64,000 nt of DNA from an uncultured Pseudohongiella sp. (GTDB lineage Bacteria > Pseudomonadota > Gammaproteobacteria > Pseudomonadales > Pseudohongiellaceae). The notes under the pieces were generated by a model. The model was not told the DNA's origin. It made no database searches and worked only from the letters and a program-made list of their open reading frames with translations. Below are positions 45,462 through 56,124 of this stretch, one piece after another (the stretch's first letter is position 1; the number at the start of each line of letters is the position of its first letter). The translations under genes and the position numbers were made by a program. The DNA lies in NCBI GenBank assembly GCA_902537815.1, contig CACBCS010000009.1:1-64000 (forward strand), written 5' to 3'.

Positions 45462-47261
45462 TCAGCTCTCTACCTTCAGTACGGCCAGAAATGCCTCCTG
45501 CGGCACCTCCACATTCCCGACCTGCTTCATTCGTTTTTTCCCTGCTTTCTGCTTTTCCAGCAATTTTTTCTTGCGAGAGACGTCCCCACCATAGCATTTC
45601 GCAGTGACGTTTTTACGCAGCGCCTTGACCGTTGAACGGGCGATTATCTGTCCGCCGATCGCAGCCTGTATTGCGACATCATAGAGCTGCCGCGGAATCA
45701 ATTCCTTCATCTTTTCCACGAGCAGACGTCCCTTTGACTGAGCATGATCGCGGAATACAATCAATGCAAGGGCGTCAACCCTTGAGCCATTGATCAGCAC
45801 GTCCAGCCTCACGAGGCTGGAACGCTCGAACCGATCGAACTGATAATCCAGAGAAGCATAGCCCCTGCTCACGGATTTGAGACGGTCAAAGAAATCCATA
45901 ACCACTTCGTTCATCGGTAGCTCATAGCTCAGCGACACCTGTTTGCCGATAAACTGCATGTCCTTTTGCACACCGCGCTTTTCAACACACAGATTAATCA
46001 CATTGCCAAGGTATTCCTGAGGCACGAGGATGCTTGCTAGCACGATAGGCTCACGCATTTCCTTGATATTGTTTACCGCTGGCAGCCTGGAAGGGCTGTC
46101 CACCATCACAAGCTCTCCATTTTCCAGCTCAACCTCGTACACAACCGTGGGCGCGGTGGTGATCAGCGACAGGTCGTATTCCCGCTCGAGCCGCTCCTGG
46201 ATGATTTCCATATGCAGCATACCGAGGAAGCCGCATCGAAAACCGAAGCCGAGCGCATCGGAATTTTCCGGCTCATATTGCAGTGAGGCATCATTCAGCG
46301 TCAGCTTTTCCAAAGCGTCCCGGAAATTTTCAAAGTCGTCTGAAGAAACCGGATAAAGCCCGGCGAAAACCTGTGGCTGAATCTGGCGGAAGCCAGCGAG
46401 CGCTGCGACCTCCTGTGTTTTCGCCAGCGTCAGGGTGTCCCCGACCGGAGCACCATGAATGTCTTTAATCCCGGCTTCAACAAACCCGACCTCACCCGCC
46501 GCCAATATGCCCGTCTGAGTTCTCTTCGGAGTAAATACACCAACGTTATCAACCACATGTGCTTTGCCAATTGACTTCGCAACAATTTTATCGCCTTTTA
46601 GAAGAGTTCCTTGCACAACCCTGACAAGAGACACGACACCGAGATAATTATCGAACCACGAATCGATGATCAGCGCCTGCAGATCTCCCTCTTTATCCCC
46701 CGTCGGGGCAGGCACGTTATGTACTATTTGTTCCAATATATCCTGAATACCTAAACCAGTTTTTGCACTGGCACAAACCGCTTCAGTCGCATCTAACCCG
46801 ATAATCTCTTCTATTTCCACGCGAACCCGATCAGGTTCCGCCTGCGGCAAATCCATTTTGTTGAGCACGGGCAGCACTTCCAAACCCTGTTCAATGGCGG
46901 TGTAACAGGTCGCCACAGATTGCGCTTCAACGCCCTGCCCCGCATCAACCACCAGCAACGCCCCTTCACAGGCGGCCAGCGATCGAGACACCTCATAGGT
47001 GAAGTCGACATGGCCCGGCGTATCAATAAAGTTCAGCTGATAGCGCTTACCGTCCTGAGCGTCATAGCGCAGAGTGACGCTCTGCGCCTTGATGGTGATT
47101 CCCCGTTCACGCTCTATATCAAGCGTGTCGAGTATTTGCGTATCCATCTCGCGCTCTTCCAGACCGCCACAGTATTGTATGAACCGGTCCGCCAGCGTCG
47201 ACTTACCATGATCAATATGGGCAATGATGGAAAAATTACGAATATGACTAAGATCAGACAC
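45462..47261 (-). CDS. lepA: elongation factor 4 (LepA)
   Basis: [49 protein letters not shown]-terminus. Confidence 0.99.
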   Translation of the reverse strand: MSDLSHIRNFSIIAHIDHGKSTLADRFIQYCGGLEEREMDTQILDTLDIERERGITIKAQSVTLRYDAQDGKRYQLNFIDTPGHVDFTYEVSRSLAACEGALLVVDAGQGVEAQSVATCYTAIEQGLEVLPVLNKMDLPQAEPDRVRVEIEEIIGLDATEAVCASAKTGLGIQDILEQIVHNVPAPTGDKEGDLQALIIDSWFDNYLGVVSLVRVVQGTLLKGDKIVAKSIGKAHVVDNVGVFTPKRTQTGILAAGEVGFVEAGIKDIHGAPVGDTLTLAKTQEVAALAGFRQIQPQVFAGLYPVSSDDFENFRDALEKLTLNDASLQYEPENSDALGFGFRCGFLGMLHMEIIQERLEREYDLSLITTAPTVVYEVELENGELVMVDSPSRLPAVNNIKEMREPIVLASILVPQEYLGNVINLCVEKRGVQKDMQFIGKQVSLSYELPMNEVVMDFFDRLKSVSRGYASLDYQFDRFERSSLVRLDVLINGSRVDALALIVFRDHAQSKGRLLVEKMKELIPRQLYDVAIQAAIGGQIIARSTVKALRKNVTAKCYGGDVSRKKKLLEKQKAGKKRMKQVGNVEVPQEAFLAVLKVES

Positions 47262-47385
47262 GATGTGGTCGGCGCTGGCGGTTTAGTGCTGCGTGTAATC
47301 AGGAAAATTGGCGGCAAGTCTACCTGAAAGGCTGACTCAGTGGCAGAAAAAATGGCAACCCCGCGACTGCCATTCCGTTCACTAA

Positions 47386-48837
47386 TCAGGGCGAAAGTTC
47401 GAGTACAAGGGTCGTTGCCTGCCCTTCGCGTACAATCCGGATCGGAACGAATCCGGATTCCGGCAAATTTCTGGCCACTTCAGCTAATCGGTCAGCAGAG
47501 GCCACGGGCTGTCGGTCTAATGCCACGATGACATCTCCTTCCAAAAGGCCGGCTTCGCGACCGGGCCCGTCGTCGAGCTCAGCAATCCGCACGCCTTCCA
47601 GGCCGGAGATTTGTCTGGCTTCCTCTCCTAGTTCGACAACTCGGAAACCCAACGGATTACCACGCTCGATTCGGGCAGCGGATGTTTCCGCCACCGCCAC
47701 ATTGGTCGGAGAACTGCCGAGGACCACAGTCTGCTCGATCAGCTCACCATTGCGGTAGAGCCTGACCGCGGCTTCTGTACCGGGACCGTACTGCCCCACG
47801 TAGAAAGGCAGATCCGTGTAGTATTCGATGGCGTGGCCATTAAATTCGAGAATAATGTCTTCGTTCTGTATGCCACCCCGGGCGGCTGGACTTTGCGGCT
47901 GCACCTCGTCAACAAACGCGCCGCGCGGGCGTTCCATGCCGAATATTTCCGCGAGCGCAAAATCCACCTCGCGCATGCGGACCCCGAGCAGCCCCCGCTC
48001 AACGACTCCTGACTCACGCAATTGCTCGATTACGTTCATGGCAACGTTACTGGGGATCGAAAAAGAAATGCCGTTCGAGCCACCGGTACTGCTCAGAATT
48101 TGCGAATTGATCCCAATGACATCCCCTTCGAGGTTGAATAAGGGGCCGCCGGAGTTACCCTGGTTGATAGCCACATCAGTCTGTATGAAAGCCATGTAGT
48201 TGTAAGAGGAGCGACCGGGAACGGAACGGCCTTTGGCACTGACAATCCCGGCGGCTGCCGAGAACTCAAGACCAAACGGCGACCCGATGGCCAGGACCCA
48301 CTCACCGACCCGAAGCGCATCCGAATCTCCGAAACCGACATAGGGAAGACCCTCTGCGTCTACTTTCAATAACGCAAGGTCCGAAGGCTCATCTAGGCCG
48401 ATGACCTCCGCATTGAAAACGCGGCGATCATTCAAAGTTACCTGAATTTCATCCGCACCAACCACGACGTGATTGTTGGTGATCACATAACCGTCCCCGG
48501 AAATCAGGAAGCCGGATCCCACCGCAGCCCTCTGTCGCTGTTCAGGCAGACCCTCGATCTCCAGATCGGGCTCCTGACCGGGATTAATGCGGCGCAACAA
48601 CTCTTCCAGCTCAGAATCCGCGACTGGCGAGCGGGCAGCTATCCGGCGGATCGTCGAAATCTCCACAATCGAAGGAGCATTGCGTTCGACCAGATCGGCA
48701 AAATTGGGCAGCTCAGCAGCAGCGAGGGGCTTGGCCGGACCGATCTGTAGCGCGACCGCCAGAATGCCTGCTGCCAGCGAGAAAGCCAAACGTGTGAAGT
48801 GTGATTTCAAAACTATGGTGTGGGATTTTGCCAACAT
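47386..48837 (-). CDS. mucD: DegP/MucD-type periplasmic serine endoprotease
   Basis: GSGFLISGDGYVITNNHVV, AINQGNSGGPLFN, two PDZ domains; downstream of rpoE-mucA. Confidence 0.93.
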   Translation of the reverse strand: MLAKSHTIVLKSHFTRLAFSLAAGILAVALQIGPAKPLAAAELPNFADLVERNAPSIVEISTIRRIAARSPVADSELEELLRRINPGQEPDLEIEGLPEQRQRAAVGSGFLISGDGYVITNNHVVVGADEIQVTLNDRRVFNAEVIGLDEPSDLALLKVDAEGLPYVGFGDSDALRVGEWVLAIGSPFGLEFSAAAGIVSAKGRSVPGRSSYNYMAFIQTDVAINQGNSGGPLFNLEGDVIGINSQILSSTGGSNGISFSIPSNVAMNVIEQLRESGVVERGLLGVRMREVDFALAEIFGMERPRGAFVDEVQPQSPAARGGIQNEDIILEFNGHAIEYYTDLPFYVGQYGPGTEAAVRLYRNGELIEQTVVLGSSPTNVAVAETSAARIERGNPLGFRVVELGEEARQISGLEGVRIAELDDGPGREAGLLEGDVIVALDRQPVASADRLAEVARNLPESGFVPIRIVREGQATTLVLELSP

Positions 48838-49023
48838 GCTATTCCTTACGCTGAGAGCAGAAGTTTCCGATCAGAGGGCGAACGGCAGGCACGGGGCCCG
48901 TCCTCCCAAAACAGGCTCGGGACTCTAGCATAACTGACGAAGATACGCAGCGCTGCCGCTACTGACTTGAGTCAGGCTGCGTCACTAGCGATTAGCGTCC
49001 ATCGGACGCGCTGGGCAGGCAGA

Positions 49024-49695
49024 TCAGGGGTTGTCGGCTTCCAGCTGATTGACCAGCCGGTAAAGAGGGGAGCTTTGGATATGTTCGCTGCGCACCGCCT
49101 CGTCAGAATCGAAGCTCATGCTTTCGATGTAATCTCTCAGTCGCTGCTGCGCCTCTGGATCGACTGGCGCCAGTGACACGGCAGACTCAGAGCCCGCGAG
49201 GTATACCTGCGCGGGCATCTCGGCATCATACTGCTGGCTGACATCTGTGGCAGACAGACCGGCGGCAGGCAATTCTGATCCGTTCTGCCCGGGTTGCAGC
49301 GTGACAGCAGCCACTACCGCAACAGTGGCCGCAACGGCGAATTTGACCAATGATTGAGGCAATCTGCTTCCAGTCACGCTCGCTGCCTGCGGGACGGTCT
49401 CAGCATCGATCGCCGCCGCTACTCTTGCAGAGAAGCCCGACGACAGAGGCCTACCGCGACCGTGAATCACATCCCGTGCGAGGTGGTACCGCCCCCACTT
49501 CTCCGTCAAAGCAGGGTCGCCAGCGGATTCCTGAATCAGACGACGCAAGGCCAGATCATCCACCTCCCCATCCATCACTGCAGAGAGAGATTCGCTCAAG
49601 CGCTCAGAACTTGTGGCAACCGCCGGCTGTCCCGGCTGTCCCGGTTGTTCAGTTTGTTCAGTTTGTGTCGTTTTTTCAAACGTTGCTTTTGCCAT
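49024..49695 (-). CDS. mucA: anti-sigma factor MucA/RseA-like
   Basis: LSESLSAVMDGEVDDLALRRLI...W.RYHLARDVI followed by a single TM segment; directly downstream of rpoE. Confidence 0.9.
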   Translation of the reverse strand: MAKATFEKTTQTEQTEQPGQPGQPAVATSSERLSESLSAVMDGEVDDLALRRLIQESAGDPALTEKWGRYHLARDVIHGRGRPLSSGFSARVAAAIDAETVPQAASVTGSRLPQSLVKFAVAATVAVVAAVTLQPGQNGSELPAAGLSATDVSQQYDAEMPAQVYLAGSESAVSLAPVDPEAQQRLRDYIESMSFDSDEAVRSEHIQSSPLYRLVNQLEADNP

Positions 49696-49954
49696 AGCGC
49701 ATTTTCCATTTGCACCGACTGCCCGGCGTCTCGAATTCGCTCATTCCCGGTACCGGCACCCGCTGTACCAGGAGATATCAGCCTGTTCCCGGCTGTCGCG
49801 CCGTCCAAACCGGGCGTTCAAACCCGTCCTGATTCGGACACATTCCGGCTGAATTAACCCCAGTAATGTTATCTTCTGCCTAGGTAAGACAGCAACTTTG
49901 CCGGAAAGTTCTCAATTTTCTGCATTTTATCTGCCCGCCTGTGCGTATGGGGCC

Positions 49955-50533
49955 CTACAGCATCTCCTTGATTTTGCGGTCAATCGCTTCTCGGGCGCGG
50001 AAAATGCGCGAGCGTACGGTGCCGACCGGGCAATCCATAACCTCAGTAATATCTTCATAACTCAACCCGGAAAACTCCCGCAAGGTGAAAGCTGTCTTCA
50101 ATTCCTCTGGCAATGAATCCACGGCCGCCTCAATAGCGTCTTTCAACTCACTGGTTGAGAGACTGCCTTCCGGGCTTTCGATCTCATGAAGCACACTTCC
50201 TATCTCCGTCGGCTCCACTTCGTCAATCTCCAGATCGTGGGCAGGCGGCCTGCGACTGCGGGCAACCAGATGGTTTTTGGCGGTGTTCACTGCGATCCGG
50301 TAGAGCCAGGTATAGAATGCGCTGTCACCACGGAATAGCGGCAGGGCCCGGTACGCCTTGATAAAGGCTTCCTGAGCCACATCTTCTACTTCCTGTGGAT
50401 CCTGCACAAATCGCGCGATCAGAGCAGCGACACGATGCTGATAGCGCATCACCAGCAGGTTGAAGGCATTTTTGTTGCCCGCCATCACCTGATCAACCAA
50501 CTGCTGATCGGTGGTTTCTTCCACTCCAGACAT
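49955..50533 (-). CDS. rpoE: RNA polymerase sigma factor RpoE/AlgU
   Basis: TDQQLVDQVMAGNKNAFNLLVMRYQHRVAALIARFVQDPQEVEDVAQEAFIKAYRAL; start chosen at MSGVEETTDQQ (ORF opens at 50653). Confidence 0.97.
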   Translation of the reverse strand: MSGVEETTDQQLVDQVMAGNKNAFNLLVMRYQHRVAALIARFVQDPQEVEDVAQEAFIKAYRALPLFRGDSAFYTWLYRIAVNTAKNHLVARSRRPPAHDLEIDEVEPTEIGSVLHEIESPEGSLSTSELKDAIEAAVDSLPEELKTAFTLREFSGLSYEDITEVMDCPVGTVRSRIFRAREAIDRKIKEML

Positions 50534-50831
50534 GCCTGATTTCCAGCCGAGCTTTGCAGCCCGGGCCCCTGCAACACTGACGCATCGGGCTTTTATGACA
50601 GCGGTTCCGTCGCGCCCGTACCACGCAAGAAACTCAGCAAAGCCAGCGTGCAAAATTCGGTAAAAAGGATAAACTTGGTTCCATTCTACCGGAACGCTCG
50701 GTATTCCGCTTCTTAAGAGTGGATCAGGCCACTACCGCGCCTCTTTGTCAGGACTCGACCTGCCCTACGGCCCCGAATCACGCCTCAATGAAAGCTAATG
50801 CCATTATTTTTCAATAATTTACAGTGGATAT

Positions 50832-52484
50832 ATGAACGAAATTCGAGAAAATGAAACCCGGGACACTGATATTGTCATAGTCGGGAGCGGCGCAGCAGGC
50901 CTGACTCTGGCGCTTCGAACCGCCGACTTCGCGCGGGTCACAGTGCTCAGTAAGGGCGATCTGCAGGAAGGCGCGACATACTATGCGCAAGGAGGCATCG
51001 CCGCGGTACTCGATGACAGCGACAGTATAGACTCTCATGTCACAGACACCCTGCATGCAGGAGTCGGACTTTGCCACCGTGACGTGGTGGAACATGTGGT
51101 TGAGCGCAGCACCTCCGCGGTCAGCTGGCTCGTGGCGCAGGGTGTCCCTTTCACCACCGAATCAGCGGCAGAAGCCACAGGCGATGACGCCGCACCATCG
51201 AGCCAGACGGAGCTCTCCTCCCTTCACCTGACCCAGGAAGGAGGACACAGCCACCGACGCATCATCCACGCGACAGATGCGACGGGAAAGGCCGTTTTTC
51301 TGACTCTGCAGCAGCGAGCCAGAGAACACGCCAACATCACACTTTTGGAAGGCTGCACTGCCGTCGACCTGGTGACGAAACCGAGCGCAGACGGAACCGG
51401 GCGCACCTGTGTCGGGGTTTACGTGCTTGTTCAGGCGAGCGGCCGCGTCGAAGCGATTCGCTCACGCTTTGTCGCTCTGGCCACCGGCGGCGCCAGTAAA
51501 GCCTATCTTTACACCAGCAACCCTGACGGAGCGAGCGGCGACGGCATCGCCATGGCCTGGCGCGCAGGCTGTCGGGTTGCGAATCTCGAGTTCAATCAAT
51601 TCCATCCCACCTGCCTGTATCACCCGCATGCGAAATCGTTTCTGATTACTGAGGCACTGCGTGGAGAAGGCGCTCTCTTAGAACTACCCGACGGGACGCG
51701 CTTCATGCCAGATTTTAACGAATTGGCTGAACTGGCGCCGCGGGACATAGTGGCCCGCGCCATCGATCATGAAATGAAGCGCCTGGGCTGCGACTGCGTA
51801 TATCTCAACATCACGCACAAGCCACCGGAGTTCATCAAAGCGCACTTCCCCACCATTTACGAGCGCTGTCTGAGCTTCGGGATCGACATCACCCGTGACC
51901 GGATTCCGGTGGTACCGGCAGCCCATTACACCTGTGGCGGCGTCATGGTAAACACAGAGGGCGAAACGGATGTCAGCAACCTCTACGCGATCGGAGAGAC
52001 CAGTTTCAGTGGTCTGCACGGTGCCAACCGGATGGCAAGCAACTCCCTGCTCGAATGTTTTGTGATTGCATTCGGCGCAGCCGATAGCATCAGATCACGC
52101 TTTGAGCAGACTGCACTGGTGGATCACATCACTCAATGGGACGAAAGCCGGGTAACCGATTCAGACGACGAAATTCTGGTATCCCATGACTGGGATGAAA
52201 TACGCCGCTTCATGTGGGACTTTGTCGGCATCGTACGCACAAGTAAGCGGCTGCAGAGAGCCCGCAGTCGCATCAGCGTCATTCGAGAGGAAGTTCGGGA
52301 CTATTACATCAAGCACCGGGTGACCAACGACAATCTTGAGCTTCGCAACTTGGCGCTGGTCGCAGAACTGATCATTAACAGCGCTTTGCAGAGACAAGAG
52401 AGTCGCGGCTTGCACTTCACGCTTGATTTCCCTGACACTTTGGCTCACGCCAAAGACACGATCCTCTCGCCTGAAACCCATTAA
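50832..52484 (+). CDS. nadB: L-aspartate oxidase
   Basis: [17 protein letters not shown]; divergent from rpoE as in related genomes. Confidence 0.97.
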   Translation: MNEIRENETRDTDIVIVGSGAAGLTLALRTADFARVTVLSKGDLQEGATYYAQGGIAAVLDDSDSIDSHVTDTLHAGVGLCHRDVVEHVVERSTSAVSWLVAQGVPFTTESAAEATGDDAAPSSQTELSSLHLTQEGGHSHRRIIHATDATGKAVFLTLQQRAREHANITLLEGCTAVDLVTKPSADGTGRTCVGVYVLVQASGRVEAIRSRFVALATGGASKAYLYTSNPDGASGDGIAMAWRAGCRVANLEFNQFHPTCLYHPHAKSFLITEALRGEGALLELPDGTRFMPDFNELAELAPRDIVARAIDHEMKRLGCDCVYLNITHKPPEFIKAHFPTIYERCLSFGIDITRDRIPVVPAAHYTCGGVMVNTEGETDVSNLYAIGETSFSGLHGANRMASNSLLECFVIAFGAADSIRSRFEQTALVDHITQWDESRVTDSDDEILVSHDWDEIRRFMWDFVGIVRTSKRLQRARSRISVIREEVRDYYIKHRVTNDNLELRNLALVAELIINSALQRQESRGLHFTLDFPDTLAHAKDTILSPETH

Positions 52485-52494
52485 CTTTCCGAGA

Positions 52495-52920
52495 TCACCT
52501 GATCCGGAAATCGCAGAAAGCAGCGCACCGGCTGGATTGGCTCGGCGACAGACTGTCAGAAAACAGACACAGGCAAAGCTTGTTCGGACCCTCAATTTGT
52601 GAGTCAGGGCAGGTAGGAAATTCCACAACAATAAGCAATTCGCTGATGAAAATCGGCCTGGGAGGCAAAACGGTGACCCTGCCCGCCGCATTCTCCAGGT
52701 GCCAGCGCGTTTCACCAGCGAGGCACCGCCGAAACCGCCTGGGAGAAACAGCGAGCTCTTCACTGATTCGGCGTTTGCCGGTCAGCACCATCACCACAAG
52801 GGATCCTGCGACCAGCCAGACAGGAAGCTTGGCAACACACAGCGCCAGCACTGCCTTACCGTGGACAGCACACAGTACAACGAGCGCCACTCTCGAAGGC
52901 AAAATACCCGGAACAAACAT
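52495..52920 (-). CDS. YgfX/CptA-like protein
   Basis: Two TM segments then W-x-L...G-type C-terminal domain; adjacent to and downstream of sdhE. Confidence 0.65.
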   Translation of the reverse strand: MFVPGILPSRVALVVLCAVHGKAVLALCVAKLPVWLVAGSLVVMVLTGKRRISEELAVSPRRFRRCLAGETRWHLENAAGRVTVLPPRPIFISELLIVVEFPTCPDSQIEGPNKLCLCLFSDSLSPSQSSRCAAFCDFRIR

Positions 52921-52954
52921 GATTCAGCGCCAAATGCTGAGGTAACGCTTCAGT

Positions 52955-53209
52955 CTAGACCTGAGCAGCCTTGTGGGCGAGTATCTGGGCGATCAACGGC
53001 TTGAATTTGGGTTGAGGGGGCTCCGCTCTGTCGAGAAACCAGTTCCAAAGGTCCTGATCTTCCTCCTGAAGCAACTCTTCATAAAGCTGTTGCTGATCCG
53101 GAGCCAGTGTTTCAAAGACCTCCTGCGTGAACGGAACCAGCATCAAATCCAGCTCCAACATGCCACGACGACTGTGCCAGAAAATTTTTTGCTTGTTCAA
53201 TTCAGTCAT
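52955..53209 (-). CDS. sdhE: FAD assembly factor SdhE/CptB family
   Basis: KIFWHSRRGMLELDLMLVPFTQEVFETLAPDQQQLYEELLQEEDQDLWNWFL. Confidence 0.95.
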   Translation of the reverse strand: MTELNKQKIFWHSRRGMLELDLMLVPFTQEVFETLAPDQQQLYEELLQEEDQDLWNWFLDRAEPPQPKFKPLIAQILAHKAAQV

Positions 53210-53335
53210 ATAATCACGCACGCAGAGCGCACCCATTGGCCAACCACAGGCGGCGCATTATGCGACAATACCGCTTCACGTTCTAGTAGACTCAACTGCC
53301 GAATACTGACCAAGGGGCAAATCCAGAAAATTAAC

Positions 53336-54271
53336 ATGCAAGTGTGTGAACTGAGACAGTATGAATACATCCTGATCGCCGGACCCGACTCGTTCCCTTT
53401 TTTACAGGGACAGGTCACCTGCGACATGACACAACTGACAGATGAACAGTGCCTGGCCGGTGCGCTGTGTAATCTGAAGGGGCGCGTCATCGGAGACTTC
53501 CTGTGCGTGCGTTCCGCGGAAGGCTGTATGCTGCAAATTTCCGAGGGCAATGGGCAGAAAATCGCCGAGACACTTTCCAAATACGCAGTATTTTCCAGAG
53601 TGGAGGTTGCAATCCATAGCGGGCCCTGCCGCACCTTTGGCATCGTTGCTAATGAACGCCCCGTACTGCAAGAACTGCTGCCAGCCCCTCCCACTCTTTC
53701 CTATCAGACGGCGACTTCGAACTCTGCCACCATAATTAAACTGGCCGGCACCCCGGACAGGTTTCAAGTATGGGCCTGGGATGCTGAAAACGCAGACTTG
53801 GTGGCTGAAAGTCTTCGGAGGCTGACTGACCAGCAGACTCTGGCAGATTCCCGGCACTACGATTACGCAGAGACACTTGCCGGCCGGGCTCACGTCAGCG
53901 CGCAGCACAGCGAAGCTTTCACGCCACAGCTGCTGAACTACGATCTCTCCGGCGTCGTTAACTTTAGGAAGGGGTGCTACACCGGACAGGAGGTGGTTGC
54001 CCGGATGCATTACAGGGCTGAAGCAAAAAAGCGCCTGTTCCTGCTACTGGCTGACGGCCCGTCAGACGCACTCAATGACGGAGCGGACATTGCACTCGTA
54101 CAACAGGACCAGCAGATTAAAGCTCAGGTCGTGCACCGCTCTTGCGGTCCCGGTGATTCGGTCGCCATGCTGGTCATACTGCCCACAGCTTGCGCGAATT
54201 GCCAAGAATCCTTGCTGCTCGAGCAGGATCCGAAAGTGGGATTGACTGTCAGCGCACTGAGCTATACGTAA
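53336..54271 (+). CDS. ygfZ: tRNA-modifying protein YgfZ (folate-binding)
   Basis: FPFLQGQVTCDMTQ and KGCYTGQEVVARMHYR signature; true start MQVCELRQYEY (ORF opens at 52973). Confidence 0.95.
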   Translation: MQVCELRQYEYILIAGPDSFPFLQGQVTCDMTQLTDEQCLAGALCNLKGRVIGDFLCVRSAEGCMLQISEGNGQKIAETLSKYAVFSRVEVAIHSGPCRTFGIVANERPVLQELLPAPPTLSYQTATSNSATIIKLAGTPDRFQVWAWDAENADLVAESLRRLTDQQTLADSRHYDYAETLAGRAHVSAQHSEAFTPQLLNYDLSGVVNFRKGCYTGQEVVARMHYRAEAKKRLFLLLADGPSDALNDGADIALVQQDQQIKAQVVHRSCGPGDSVAMLVILPTACANCQESLLLEQDPKVGLTVSALSYT

Positions 54272-54480
54272 TCTGCCGCTATCTGCCCGGCCTCTGCCCG
54301 TCCCCGAGGCAGGCTCGAGGGAACGGCACACAGCACCCCAGTAAGAACCGTGGCAACGCGACCGCTGTGGACATCATGATCATTGGGGTCATTGTGGATA
54401 TTGTGAATACCGTCAGCGTCGGCACTGTCACACGACTCCCTGCAGCAACTCATTTCAGTAATTAAAGGTCTTCGGCACCC

Positions 54481-54666
54481 ATGATCACTAAATGGCCCTA
54501 CACCATGAAGATTAAACCGAACACGCGGCGGAAATATGCCAAGAATCTGTATTGGTTGCGCAAAGAAATCGCCAAGCGCAACGACACTGTAGATGACACG
54601 AAAGATGGCGCTGCAGATCAAAAACACAGCAAAACGCCGAATACAGCAACCCACACTGCACCATGA
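54481..54666 (+). CDS. hypothetical small protein
   Basis: MITKWPYTMKIKPNTRRKYAKNLYWLRKE...; 4-nt overlap with the following TIGR03643-type ORF. Confidence 0.3.
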   Translation: MITKWPYTMKIKPNTRRKYAKNLYWLRKEIAKRNDTVDDTKDGAADQKHSKTPNTATHTAP

Positions 54667-54944
54667 CCGCCAGCAACGAAAACCAACAGGCCTTCAACGC
54701 GGCTGAACTGTCCCGCATCATTGAGATGGCGTGGGAAGACCGCACCCCCTTCGAAGCGATCGAGGCTCAGTTCAATTTGTCGGAGACAGAGGTGATTCAG
54801 CTCATGAGAAAATCACTCAAGGACAGGTCGTTCCGACTCTGGCGCCAGCGCACATCCGGCCGAGCAACTAAACACCAGAAGTTGCGCCCGAAGGACGTTC
54901 TCCGGGCTTACTGCCCCACTCAGTACAAGAGCAAAAACAAATAG
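54663..54944 (+). CDS. TIGR03643/DUF2805 family protein
   Basis: LSRIIEMAWEDRTPFEAIEAQFNLSETEVIQLMRKSLKDRSFRLWRQRTSGRATKHQK, characteristic family sequence. Confidence 0.9.
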   Translation: MTASNENQQAFNAAELSRIIEMAWEDRTPFEAIEAQFNLSETEVIQLMRKSLKDRSFRLWRQRTSGRATKHQKLRPKDVLRAYCPTQYKSKNK

Positions 54945-55038
54945 CGCGGCTCGAACGGTAAGAAACTTACGGCTTCGGCAGTTCGCTTCAACCGCCGGCC
55001 AGGAGGAATGCCCAATTCCGCCTATAGATGAATCTAAG

Positions 55039-55095
55039 CCCAGCAAAGAAGAACTAGAGCGGCGGATGAGTGTGCTGCTACCTACTAAATCACCC
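55039..55095 (+). repeat. Tail/leader repeat copy 1
   Basis: cccagcaaagaagaactagagcggcggatgagtgtgctgctacctactaaatcaccc; 54/57 identical to 56125-56181. Confidence 0.97.
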
Positions 55096-55162
55096 CAGTG
55101 AAGCGGGTTTTAACTTGCCGCGTGTAAAGGTTAGGATAGCAATCTTATTCAATCAGGAGATT

Positions 55163-55537
55163 ATGATGGATCTTTCTAACCCAGACGGCAGAGGAAAGTT
55201 GAAAGTTACGAGGATGACCCTTAGTGAGGAGAAAACATCCTTTGACTATGAGGGCAAGGTTGAAGGTTATGGATCGCCCTTTCTTACGCATGAATATTTC
55301 CACAACCCTCAGGACCGCACTCGCGGCAAGCTCATCGGTGAAGCTCGTACGTTCTTGGAAGATGGTACATTGATTAGCACGCCCCACATGGGAACTTTCA
55401 GAAGGGAACAATCAAAGGCTCATGTCTATTTTACAGATGCCTGCAACAACGGAGCGGTTAACTTCGTCATTTTAGAAGTTGACGTAGTCACAAAGGATGT
55501 TGACCTCAAATTTTGGGAAATACGACCAGCTGACTGA
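55163..55537 (+). CDS. hypothetical protein (cassette-like)
   Basis: 124 aa with SD aggaga; MMDLSNPDGRGKLKVTRMTLSEEKTSFDYEGKVEGYG...; flanked by repeat copies. Confidence 0.7.
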   Translation: MMDLSNPDGRGKLKVTRMTLSEEKTSFDYEGKVEGYGSPFLTHEYFHNPQDRTRGKLIGEARTFLEDGTLISTPHMGTFRREQSKAHVYFTDACNNGAVNFVILEVDVVTKDVDLKFWEIRPAD

Positions 55538-55670
55538 CCTCTACTATCCCTGACTATTTTTAGGACTCTAATAAGGATAGCTTAGAGTAACTTTCTCATC
55601 CTGCTCATGGTGCTAACTCAGGGTAAAGCCCGAGAGACTGCTCATTCCACTGAGCAGCCTCTCAGAGCCA

Positions 55671-55703
55671 GCTGCTACCGACTAAATCACCCGATAAAGA
55701 GGA
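55671..55703 (+). repeat. Tail/leader repeat copy 2 (short)
   Basis: gctgctaccgactaaatcacccgataaagagga identical to 56160-56192. Confidence 0.97.
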
Positions 55704-55711
55704 ATAATAGG

Positions 55712-56032
55712 ATGGTTATTTACATAACTCTTTTTGCGGCGGTTGGGTTCGAGGTTGCAGGTACGATGCTTCTTCCGCTGACTCAAAATTTTTCAAAACC
55801 CTTACCAAGCACATTATTGATACTTTTTTATGGATTCTCTTTTTACCTGCTCGCGTTGGTGACTGGGAAGTTACCGCTTCCTGTAATATATGCTTCATGG
55901 GCGGGCCTTGGCGTATTCTCAGTAGCTATTTTAAGCAGCATATTCTATCGGCAAGCACTCAACTGGCAATCTGTAGCAGGGCTGTTCCTGATTGTTGTGG
56001 GTGTGACCATTGTTAACGTCTATAAAACATAA
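55712..56032 (+). CDS. Small multidrug resistance (SMR/EmrE-type) transporter
   Basis: 106 aa, four hydrophobic segments, VIYITLFAAVGFEVAGTMLLPLTQNF...LPLPVIYASWAGLGVFSVAILSSIFYRQALNWQSVAGLFLIVVGVTIVNVYKT. Confidence 0.88.
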   Translation: MVIYITLFAAVGFEVAGTMLLPLTQNFSKPLPSTLLILFYGFSFYLLALVTGKLPLPVIYASWAGLGVFSVAILSSIFYRQALNWQSVAGLFLIVVGVTIVNVYKT

Positions 56033-56124
56033 ATAATCAAGGTGCCTTTGCTTCTGGCTATTTACCTTCTTCGGGATTATGGGTGACGCCGCTCAAGCCG
56101 GATGTTTTTAGAGACGCATCTCAA

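Noticed and set aside
50534-50700. Sigma-E-type autoregulatory promoter upstream of rpoE
   Set aside because: A GGAACCA-like -35 was seen but no convincing TCTGA/TCAAA-type -10 at 16-17 nt.
55600-55665. Hairpin GAGACTGCTCA-TTCCAC-TGAGCAGCCTCTC before repeat copy 2 as a terminator
   Set aside because: Clear inverted repeat but no T-run; role not assignable, so not called.
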